Translations under genes and position numbers: made by a program | From: Anaerolineaceae bacterium | Lineage (GTDB): Bacteria > Chloroflexota > Anaerolineae > Anaerolineales > Anaerolineaceae | DNA length: 10,648 bases | Reading direction: 5' to 3' | Assembly (NCBI GenBank): GCA_003532515.1 | Contig: DOEX01000284.1 | Coordinates: 1-10,648, forward strand | Shown: positions 1 to 5,759 of the stretch, one piece after another | Position numbering within the stretch: the first letter of the stretch is position 1 | How the letters are laid out: every line of letters starts with the position of its first letter | The notes under the pieces: model-generated | What the model saw: only the letters and a program-made list of their open reading frames with translations | What the model was told of the DNA's origin: nothing | Database searches by the model: none

Positions 1-79
1 ATGAACCACCCAAGCCTAATGGCAAAGGGTCTCGCAGTGACTGTGGGTTGAGCGTTTTGCCGGGTTCAGCCTTCACCAG

Positions 80-99
80 GGCAGGACTGGAGTCCTGCC
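80..99. repeat. Perfect 9-bp palindrome downstream of atpG
   Basis: GGCAGGACT, a GG spacer and AGTCCTGCC form a perfect 9-bp inverted repeat about 20 bases beyond the atpG stop. A GC-rich hairpin here could end or stabilise the 3' end of the ATPase transcript. However, read on the minus strand it is followed by CTGGTGAAGG, with no T-run, so it is not a classical intrinsic terminator. Its form (a compact palindrome beside a CTAC/GTAG flank) also fits a dispersed intergenic palindromic repeat. Which of these it is cannot be settled from one copy. Confidence 0.55.
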
Positions 100-118
100 T
101 ACGAAAGATAAGGTTATT

Positions 119-1024
119 TTACCGCTGTGCAAGCATCCCTGAGCCCGCCAGCAATTCCTGCAACTGCTGGGTGATTTCTTTGCGGCGGTTTGCCCGCACC
201 TCGAGCGAGAGTTCTTCCAACAGGTTGGAGGTGTTTTCTTTCGCCTCCTCCAACAGCCGGAAACGGAATAGGTTTTCCGCTGCCACAGAATCCAAAATCA
301 AACGGTAGAACTGGATAGCGATGATGTGGCTCTCGATCTTTTCAAAAATCAACTCAGGGTCGCCCTCAACGATTGGCATCGGCCAGGTTTCTTTTTCGTC
401 CTCTTGTTCATCACTCAAGCGCTCATTTTTTGCTGGAAGTAGCTCGGTAAGGGCAGGTCGATAGTTTGTGTTGGACCCCATCCGGCGATAAGAAAGTATT
501 GAAACCTTCTTTAGACTTCTTTCGGCAAGTCCATGGTCCCATTCTCGGATCAACTTTGCCGCTACATCATAATCCGGCAACGATCCACTGCTGAGATTAC
601 CTCGTCTGGTAAATGGTATCCCTTCCTGCCGCAAAAGAGGATGGATGCGCTGACCAAACGCCAGCACACGAACAGACTCACCCTGCTTAGCTTGCAGGTA
701 TTCCCTGGTCATCCAAACAAGGTTTTTGTTATATTGCCCCACGATTCCGCGCGTGCTGCCAATCACTGCTAAAATTTGATGCTGCTCAATCGAGCGGAAG
801 TTAAATGTTTCCTCCTGTGTTAGCATCACTGTTTTCCGGTTTGCAGTTTTCCGAATTAAACCAGCAACCTCGTTGAATCTCTCCGCGTAATCGTCCAACA
901 TACCCTGGCGGTTTGTTGCCATTTGCATTGTGCTCAATGAGAGCACACGCAGTGAGGAAATCAGAGGCTCAATTGCCTGCAAATTTTCCAGGCGTGATTG
1001 AGCGCGTTCTTTACCTTCAGACAC
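119..1024 (-). CDS. atpG: N-ATPase F1 gamma subunit (AtpG)
   Basis: This is the central rotor shaft of F1, coupling catalysis in the alpha/beta ring to rotation of the c-ring. The 301-residue protein has the usual two long terminal helices (about 5-60 and 225-295) around a Rossmann-like middle. The conserved core motif appears as GSTRGIVGQYN (89-99), equivalent to the 'DRGLCGxxN' segment of ordinary gamma. The C-terminal helix has the SVAAEN...LLEEAKENTSNLLEEL pattern in place of the usual 'SExxARMxAMxxAxxNA'. Sequence is strongly divergent from housekeeping gamma, as expected for N-ATPases. The start is GTG, preceded by AGGGAG a few bases upstream. It is the last gene of the operon, 9 bases after the PII-like gene. 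A charged loop (about 200-215, rich in Glu/Asp) precedes the C-terminal helix. Identity is secure from motif plus operon position. Confidence 0.93.
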   Translation of the reverse strand: MSEGKERAQSRLENLQAIEPLISSLRVLSLSTMQMATNRQGMLDDYAERFNEVAGLIRKTANRKTVMLTQEETFNFRSIEQHQILAVIGSTRGIVGQYNKNLVWMTREYLQAKQGESVRVLAFGQRIHPLLRQEGIPFTRRGNLSSGSLPDYDVAAKLIREWDHGLAERSLKKVSILSYRRMGSNTNYRPALTELLPAKNERLSDEQEDEKETWPMPIVEGDPELIFEKIESHIIAIQFYRLILDSVAAENLFRFRLLEEAKENTSNLLEELSLEVRANRRKEITQQLQELLAGSGMLAQR

Positions 1025-1033
1025 GGTCTCCCT

Positions 1034-1372
1034 TTAGGGTAGTTCGTAGGGGTCAAGTGACCAGATAAAAACTACCGCGCCGCTATGTCCCAACTTTCTG
1101 CCCTCATTAGCGAGGTGCGGCTCGTCAGCTTCAGCGTCCATAGTGAGCCCGTATCCACGGTGAATCACGTTTCCTCCTGAACAAGATGCACTAATAATAT
1201 CCAGCACATTTTGAAGATCGCTGGTGCGCACTGCGATAAAAAGTGTCAGTTGGGATTGCCGCAACATGCCGCCTCTGGTTTCATAGTATGTGGCGGTAAA
1301 CCCTGAATTGATGAGTGAAGCCAAAACTTCATCTCCGCGTTTTCGCGGAACAACAGCCATAATCATTTTCAT
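1034..1372 (-). CDS. PII-like protein, cyclic-di-AMP receptor (DarA/PstA, DUF970) family, inserted in the ATPase operon
   Basis: A 112-residue soluble protein with no signal peptide or membrane segment. The N-terminus MKMIMAVVPRKRGDEVLASL, then the GGMLR turn (34-38), the TLFIAV strand (43-48), VLDIISASC (56-64) and the closing SGAVVFIWSLDPYEL strand (97-111) match the ferredoxin-like fold pattern of DarA/PstA, which reads roughly MKLIxAIVQDxDxxxL, GGFLR, TxxIGV, VLxxIxxxC, GGATVFVL. The variable segment at about 65-96 (His/Gly/Glu-rich) corresponds to the T-loop/B-loop region of these trimeric PII-like proteins. Family members bind cyclic di-AMP. The gene overlaps atpA by ATGA, so its translation is probably coupled to alpha, and it sits 9 bases before atpG. 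It is not part of the standard N-ATPase gene set. I infer a regulatory or sensing role on this ATPase. Ligand and partner are unknown, and several pocket positions differ from DarA. Confidence 0.75.
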   Translation of the reverse strand: MKMIMAVVPRKRGDEVLASLINSGFTATYYETRGGMLRQSQLTLFIAVRTSDLQNVLDIISASCSGGNVIHRGYGLTMDAEADEPHLANEGRKLGHSGAVVFIWSLDPYELP

Positions 1373-3039
1373 GAGGTTCGTTTCACTTTCTTCTCCCAGT
1401 AAGAGATAAATTCTCCAAATTCCAAAATTAGTTCATCTTCAGTTTCCTGATTTAGCTGGCGTTGATATCTGATTTGATCGACCGATTGAGCCGCGTGATT
1501 GTGGATGTAGTTGAGCATTTCTTTTGAAAATTGAGGAATGTCCGCCGGTTGGATGGCGTCCATATAGCCATTGGTAAGGGCATAAAAAAGGATGACCTGA
1601 TCTTCCATCTTAACTGGCACATTCGGACCTTGTTGCAATAAAGCTTCAACACGTTGACCGCGTTCAATCTGTTTTTTGGTCGCCTCATTTACCTCTGTTC
1701 CAAAACGTGCGAAACGAACAACCTCTTCATACTGGCTCAATTCAAGTTTTAGCGCTCCCACTACAGATTTCATGGCAGGTTCCTGTGCCGCTGAACCAAC
1801 CCGCGAAACTGATCTGCCGATATCAATTGCTGGTTTGCTGCCACTGTTAAACGTGTCCGCATCCAGAACGATCTGACCATCCGTGATCGAAATCAGGTTG
1901 GTCACAATATAACTTGAGATATCACCTCTCTGTGTGGTCGCGATTGGCAGCGCTGTGATCGATCCTCCGCCATGTTCTTCATTCAACCTGCAGGCTCTTT
2001 CCAAAAGACGGGAGTGCAGATAAAAAATATCGCCCGGGTAGGCTTCACGCCCTGGTGGTCGGCGTAAAAGCAAGCTCATTTCACGATAAGTATCAGCGTG
2101 TTTTGAAAGATCGTCATAAACAATCAAAACGTCCATCCCCAGGTCCAGGAAGAACTCAGCGATCGTGACACCAGCGTAAGGCGCCAAGTAGCGTAAAGCG
2201 GGAGGATCATCCGGACTTGAGACCATAATGATGGTCTGGTTCATCACGCCGCCTGCTTTTAGGGTTTCAATTGCATTCAAGATCGAGGTTTTTTTCTGAC
2301 TAATAGCGACATAGACGCATTTTACATCGGTCCCTTTTTGGCTCAAAATCGCATCAATCGCCAGGGTAGTCTTGCCAATCTGACGGTCTCCGACAATCAA
2401 TTCGCGCTGACCACGACCCAAGGGCAAAAGTGTGTCGATAATTTTCGTGCCAGTATACAAGGGCGTATCCACTGGGGCTCTCGCGATCACACCGGGGGCA
2501 ATCCGTTCAACGTATCTGAACTCAGAGGGGATGATCGGACGGTTATCATCCAAAGAGCGACCAAGAGGATCAACTACCCTCCCCAAAAAAGACATTCCCA
2601 CCGGAACACTCAGCCGCCGCCCGGTAGCTTCTGCCAAATCTCCCCCACGAATACCTGTGTCGGGACCCAGCAATATAACATCTACATGATTGCGATCCAG
2701 GTTGAGCACCATACCCTGAACACCATTCGGAAAGACCACCAGTTCTTCCAGGTGCACCATGGGCAAACCGCTCAGGGTGGCAATGCCATTTCCGATATGT
2801 TGTACCGTGCCAACACTTTTTGTATAGACCTGGCGTTTTTGTTCCTGGCTGAGGGATTGGAGCTCCCTGATGACGTAATCCGTCTTCAGGCTTTTCGACT
2901 TAGATTTAAGTTGCTCCTGGACTTTTTTCCTGACTTGCTCGAGAAAAAGGTTTGTGTCAACAGCAAGAGGATCGTTTTCTTTCAACCGTTCGGTAAGTTC
3001 AGACAACCTGCTTTGAACAGCTACGTCAATATCAGTCAT
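1369..3039 (-). CDS. atpA: N-ATPase F1 alpha subunit (AtpA)
   Basis: Non-catalytic nucleotide-binding subunit of the F1 hexamer. The 556 residues include the P-loop GDRQIGKTT (217-225), the segment YDDLSKHADTYREMSLLLRR (308-327) leading into PPGREAYPGD, and SVSRVGSAAQ (410-419) containing the arginine finger (R413). After the alpha C-terminal helical domain it ends in a Lys-rich tail. It is longer than the ~510 residues usual for alpha because about 50 residues of charged, probably helical sequence precede the conserved beta-barrel start near residue 74. The start ATG overlaps the end of atpF by 8 bases (ATGACTGA), and the stop overlaps the next gene by ATGA, so the cluster is translationally coupled. 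Ordinary alpha binds the delta N-terminal domain through its N-terminus. Here a free delta is missing, which may explain the unusual N-terminal extension (inference). Confidence 0.97.
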   Translation of the reverse strand: MTDIDVAVQSRLSELTERLKENDPLAVDTNLFLEQVRKKVQEQLKSKSKSLKTDYVIRELQSLSQEQKRQVYTKSVGTVQHIGNGIATLSGLPMVHLEELVVFPNGVQGMVLNLDRNHVDVILLGPDTGIRGGDLAEATGRRLSVPVGMSFLGRVVDPLGRSLDDNRPIIPSEFRYVERIAPGVIARAPVDTPLYTGTKIIDTLLPLGRGQRELIVGDRQIGKTTLAIDAILSQKGTDVKCVYVAISQKKTSILNAIETLKAGGVMNQTIIMVSSPDDPPALRYLAPYAGVTIAEFFLDLGMDVLIVYDDLSKHADTYREMSLLLRRPPGREAYPGDIFYLHSRLLERACRLNEEHGGGSITALPIATTQRGDISSYIVTNLISITDGQIVLDADTFNSGSKPAIDIGRSVSRVGSAAQEPAMKSVVGALKLELSQYEEVVRFARFGTEVNEATKKQIERGQRVEALLQQGPNVPVKMEDQVILFYALTNGYMDAIQPADIPQFSKEMLNYIHNHAAQSVDQIRYQRQLNQETEDELILEFGEFISYWEKKVKRTS

Positions 3040-3820
3040 CTTCCGGTTCCGCTAACATTTCCAACTTCAGGTTTATATCGTCTCGAAGCGAGTTCAAATG
3101 AGTGCCAATTGAATTATCCGCAACAACATCACCAATCCGTGCTTTTATACCTGCAACTAATTCTGGCTGAATGCTAATTTCCAGTTCAACTTCTTTGTCT
3201 GCCAGGGCGTTGAATGTATTGATCAGTTTCATATGTTGTTCAGTGCTAAGCTCTCTTGGAACAGAAATCTCTACAATTGGGATGCGGTCTACTAATGAAT
3301 CCCTGACAGTCTGAACCAGGCGCATATTGGTCTTGCCCATGTTCCAGATTGTACGGCTTAGCTCATCTATCAGTTCGTCGTGAACTTTCGGTGGCGTCAC
3401 TTGCGAGAGAGTGTCGTTGGAAATTTTGATGACTGTATTTACCAGATCCATCTGCGAGCGCTTAATATCAACTTCCTGTTCTTTACGAGCTTCGCTGATT
3501 GCTTCCATCATGATCTGATTTGCTTCTTCCTGGGTGGCGTTAAGTAAATCTTTTTGCTGTATCTGACTATTCCGGTAGGCTTCATCCGTGATCTGCTCAA
3601 TCTCCTCATCCAGATTTAATAAACGTTCATCCAGTTCAGCCAATTTCTCAGCTGCCGCTTCGCGATCGTGAAGCAGAGCGGCGCGTGTGGCTGCTTTCTC
3701 TGCCGCACGTTCTTCTGCCCGTTTGGTCATCGGCTTGAAAACCAAAAAATAGAGGATGACCGTCAGAACCAGGAAGTTTACAATTTCCCAGATGATGGTG
3801 CCAAGATCCAAATCGAGCAT
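3032..3820 (-). CDS. atpF: N-ATPase peripheral stalk subunit b fused to a delta-like C-terminal domain (AtpF)
   Basis: Stator subunit holding F1 against Fo. The 262 residues are far longer than an ordinary b subunit (~156). Layout: one N-terminal membrane helix (about 8-28, IIWEIVNFLVLTVILYFLVF), a long charged coiled coil (about 30-140, rich in Ala/Glu/Arg with AEERAAEKAATRAALLHD), then a globular region. Residues about 180-255 read IVEISVPRELSTEQHMKLI ... ELVAGIKARIGDVVADNSIGTHLNSLRDDI, which is the pattern of the C-terminal domain of subunit delta (strand, Lx-GG-hxxRIGDxVxDxSIxxxLxxL). No separate atpH exists in the operon, so this fusion plausibly supplies the delta function. A strong GGAGGG (3828-3833) precedes the ATG at 6 bases, and only 3 bases separate it from atpE. 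Confidence 0.92.
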   Translation of the reverse strand: MLDLDLGTIIWEIVNFLVLTVILYFLVFKPMTKRAEERAAEKAATRAALLHDREAAAEKLAELDERLLNLDEEIEQITDEAYRNSQIQQKDLLNATQEEANQIMMEAISEARKEQEVDIKRSQMDLVNTVIKISNDTLSQVTPPKVHDELIDELSRTIWNMGKTNMRLVQTVRDSLVDRIPIVEISVPRELSTEQHMKLINTFNALADKEVELEISIQPELVAGIKARIGDVVADNSIGTHLNSLRDDINLKLEMLAEPEDD

Positions 3821-3823
3821 GGG

Positions 3824-4102
3824 TTACCCTCCAAAAAATCGCGTGATCAGCGGATTCGCAAACAAAAGCACCAGGACGACAAGCAATACATAGATAGATG
3901 CCGTTTCCATCAAAGCCATTGAAATCAGCATCGCGGTGCGCAACTGAGGAGCGGCATCAGGTTGACGTGCCATACCTTCTAATGCCTTTTCAGCGGCTTT
4001 TCCTTGTACCCAGGTGGGAACCATAGTACCAATCATGATAGCAACTCCACAAACAATTGTTGTAACAATGAAAATCAAAACTTCAGGGCTTAAATTCTCC
4101 AT
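3824..4102 (-). CDS. atpE: N-ATPase c subunit (AtpE), Na+-type rotor ring proteolipid
   Basis: The 92-residue hairpin of two membrane helices (about 8-34 and 54-85) joined by the polar loop ARQPDAAPQ (45-53) forms the rotating c-ring. The ion-binding residues are visible: Gln33 in helix 1 and Glu66-Thr67 with Tyr71 in helix 2 (METASIY). These correspond to Q32, E65, S66 and Y70 of the Na+-binding c-ring of Ilyobacter tartaricus, so Na+ is the likely coupling ion. Established N-ATPases often have Glu rather than Gln at the helix-1 site. Helix 1 lacks the usual repeated-glycine packing motif: it reads VPTWVQGKAA, with Pro29 and Trp31. The gene starts inside the end of atpB (20-base overlap) after AAGG-type Shine-Dalgarno sequence. 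There is no obvious extra N-terminal leader. Confidence 0.95.
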   Translation of the reverse strand: MENLSPEVLIFIVTTIVCGVAIMIGTMVPTWVQGKAAEKALEGMARQPDAAPQLRTAMLISMALMETASIYVLLVVLVLLFANPLITRFFGG

Positions 4103-4823
4103 TAGCCTTATCCTTTCTAATTTTTTTATTGATTAATTCCTTAATACTCATTTTCTTGCCTTCAGACTTCATCTTTGAATCTTCTTCGTTGATTTCAACA
4201 GCAGAGGAGATAAAGAGGGCAGCCAAGGTCGTAAGCACAAAGGCTTGTAATATCCCGGAGACCATCGAAACGGCAGTCAGCGCGATCGGTAATAAATAGG
4301 GAATGATTGAGAAAACGATCGCAACAATCAGGTCACCGCTTAATACATTGCCAAACAAACGCATGGAGAGGGACAAGGTACGGCTGAATTGACCAATCAA
4401 TTCAATCGGAAACAATAAGATTGGTGAAGCGAAATCCTTCAAATACGGGAAAACACCTTTCTTGATCATGCCGTAGATATGAACTGAAAATACTACAATC
4501 AGAGCCAGCGCGATGGTGGTGTTGATATCGGAAGTGGGTGACTTCATGCGGGGCACAATGGATATCAAGTTTGAAGTAAGCGTGAAGATCATCAGGCTGC
4601 CCAATAATGGAATATAGGGGTGCAGATCGTCAACATCCATAGCGTCATCCACAATGCCGATAATCGCTTCCAGGATGAATTCAAGCAAGTTGGGCTTAAG
4701 CAACTTGAGAATAAGTACAAGTGCAATGATTGCAGCCATGGTTATCCAGGTATAGAGCACGGTATCTCGTATCGGGATAAGCCCAAAGAGTGTAAAGACG
4801 ATCGGGTGTTCGATTACATCCAA
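4083..4823 (-). CDS. atpB: N-ATPase a subunit (AtpB), ion channel stator
   Basis: Membrane stator that forms the two ion half-channels against the c-ring. The 246 residues hold about five or six hydrophobic segments. The essential channel arginine lies in LSLSMRLFGNVLSGDLI (150-166); R155 matches E. coli aR210 in 'LGLRLFGN'. HPYIPLLGSLMIF and LTSNLISIVP (68-91) match the conserved a-subunit region before it. The C-terminus is a Lys-rich cytoplasmic tail. The start is TTG (4821-4823). It is chosen because AAAGGAG (4831-4837) sits 7 bases upstream, and the reading frame begins sensibly from there with DVIEHPIVFTLFG. The TTG lies one base past the atpR stop. No alternative ATG nearby has a comparable ribosome-binding site. 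Confidence 0.96.
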   Translation of the reverse strand: MDVIEHPIVFTLFGLIPIRDTVLYTWITMAAIIALVLILKLLKPNLLEFILEAIIGIVDDAMDVDDLHPYIPLLGSLMIFTLTSNLISIVPRMKSPTSDINTTIALALIVVFSVHIYGMIKKGVFPYLKDFASPILLFPIELIGQFSRTLSLSMRLFGNVLSGDLIVAIVFSIIPYLLPIALTAVSMVSGILQAFVLTTLAALFISSAVEINEEDSKMKSEGKKMSIKELINKKIRKDKANGEFKP

Positions 4824-4824
4824 C

Positions 4825-5151
4825 TTACTTCTCCTTTGGTTCTATATCTTGTTTGTTGACTTTATTGTTGTAGAGGATAACCTGGATCCATGTTACAACC
4901 GTGATAGTGATCGCCATGCCAACCACAGCTATCGGCTCGGTTTTGAGTGCCAGGAAGAAAAGCAGACCAATCATCAAAAAGACAGAAACCCGGCTAATGA
5001 TCAAACCTGTTAGATGAGATTTATTGTTACCCAAAACAGGTTGGATTTCTTCAATGCTTTTCCTTAACCATTGAAAAGACAGCACAGACCAACCAACTGA
5101 AACAAACATCCACAGAATGATCCAGAGAACGTTTACCTTCTCAGTCGTCAT
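4825..5151 (-). CDS. atpR: N-ATPase accessory membrane protein AtpR
   Basis: AtpR is one of the two accessory proteins that define the N-ATPase operon. Its role is thought to be c-ring assembly or interaction with the c subunit. The 108 residues contain three probable membrane segments (about 8-27, 47-68, 72-94) and a charged C-terminal tail (KVNKQDIEPKEK). An arginine, R54, lies inside the second hydrophobic segment (LIISRVSVFLMIGLL). A buried Arg in this place is a recognised feature of AtpR, proposed to pair with the c-subunit carboxylate. It overlaps atpQ by 11 bases and is followed after one base by atpB. I call it from operon order and topology rather than a strong motif. Confidence 0.85.
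   Translation of the reverse strand: MTTEKVNVLWIILWMFVSVGWSVLSFQWLRKSIEEIQPVLGNNKSHLTGLIISRVSVFLMIGLLFFLALKTEPIAVVGMAITITVVTWIQVILYNNKVNKQDIEPKEK
4831..4837 (-). promoter_or_regulatory. Shine-Dalgarno deciding the atpB TTG start
   Basis: AAAGGAG on the minus strand, 7 bases before TTG 4823. It lies inside the last codons of atpR. It supports a non-ATG start for the a subunit, and the close spacing suggests coupling to translation of atpR. Confidence 0.75.
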
Positions 5152-5479
5152 CGTAATTCCGCCATTCTTTCTTGATACCTTTTCTCTCTTCTTCTTTCTT
5201 TTCTTTATCCATCAAATAAAACTCATATCGTATATGCTTCACTACCGCAAAAATCGCTGAAATCAAACCAATCCCGAGCAGGATAAAGGTCCAACGCACT
5301 CCGTTATCCAAACGGCGGTCTAAAATAAAACCTAAAAGAGGTCCACCAACGATTGGTATGGCAATTTCCCAGCCAATCGTCGTAGCCCGCAAATCGCGTG
5401 AGCTGAAGAGGTTTCGCCGTCTGATTGGAACGCCCTCAGTTTTTTCAAAATCCTCTTCCTGGCGCTGTTGCTCAGTCAT
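5141..5479 (-). CDS. atpQ: N-ATPase accessory membrane protein AtpQ (AtpZ/AtpI-like)
   Basis: A 112-residue protein of the AtpI/AtpZ-like group (conserved small protein of F-type ATPase operons, associated with c-ring assembly or divalent cation handling). An N-terminal acidic/Arg-rich stretch (about 1-28) is followed by two membrane helices (about 33-53 and 62-82). The helix pair is linked by the motif GFILDRRLDNG (50-60), with the LD pair characteristic of the AtpZ family. A cytoplasmic Lys/Glu-rich tail (MDKEKKEEERKGIKKE) ends the protein. The start is ATG with AAGGGC before it. It lies 7 bases after atpC and overlaps atpR by 11. In an N-ATPase operon this is the position of AtpQ. Confidence 0.87.
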   Translation of the reverse strand: MTEQQRQEEDFEKTEGVPIRRRNLFSSRDLRATTIGWEIAIPIVGGPLLGFILDRRLDNGVRWTFILLGIGLISAIFAVVKHIRYEFYLMDKEKKEEERKGIKKEWRNYDDD

Positions 5480-5486
5480 TTTGCCC

Positions 5487-5759
5487 TTAGTGAGTTGTTA
5501 AAACGCTAATCAGGTCATCTTTCAGAGTGAGAATACCACCTTTGACCTGTGCAACCTGTTCTTTACCATACTGCCAGTACTTAAGCTCACCATCTCCAGT
5601 TGCAGTGATAAGCGGGGCATGCCCAGGTCGGATACCCAACCATGACCCATCCGCCAGCTGGACTTGCATTGAGCTGATATTGTCCAGCCTCAATCCGCCT
5701 GAACCTAAACTCAGGACTTCAAGCGTGATTGTTTTCTTGTCCTCATCCGACCGGCTCAT
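5487..5759 (-). CDS. atpC: N-ATPase F1 epsilon subunit (AtpC), truncated to its beta-sandwich
   Basis: Epsilon is the rotor-foot subunit. This 90-residue protein contains only the N-terminal beta-sandwich: LEVLS (13-17) at the start, then the conserved IRPGHAPLITATGDGEL segment (42-58) and VKGGILTLKDDLISVLT (72-88), ending TTH. The two C-terminal helices of ordinary epsilon (which give the ~130-140-residue size) are absent. Those helices inhibit ATP hydrolysis and contact beta's DELSEED loop, so loss of them fits an enzyme run as an ATP-driven pump. The ATG is within the end of atpD (17-base overlap). The TAA at 5487 is clean and atpQ starts 7 bases on, with no room for the missing helices. 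Confidence 0.94.
   Translation of the reverse strand: MSRSDEDKKTITLEVLSLGSGGLRLDNISSMQVQLADGSWLGIRPGHAPLITATGDGELKYWQYGKEQVAQVKGGILTLKDDLISVLTTH

Noticed and set aside
1..118. A gene or partial gene at the left edge
   Set aside because: No frame shows a recognisable domain, and the palindrome lies inside it. The stretch looks intergenic.
2338..3177. Long plus-strand open frame (about 280 codons) running antisense to atpA/atpF
   Set aside because: It lies entirely opposite strongly supported genes, has low-complexity composition and no recognisable domain. The conserved P-loop and delta-like patterns on the other strand explain this stretch.
5487..5759. Frameshift or sequencing error truncating atpC
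   Set aside because: The next gene begins 7 bases after the stop and no remnant of the epsilon C-terminal helices is seen in the short gap, so the short form looks genuine.
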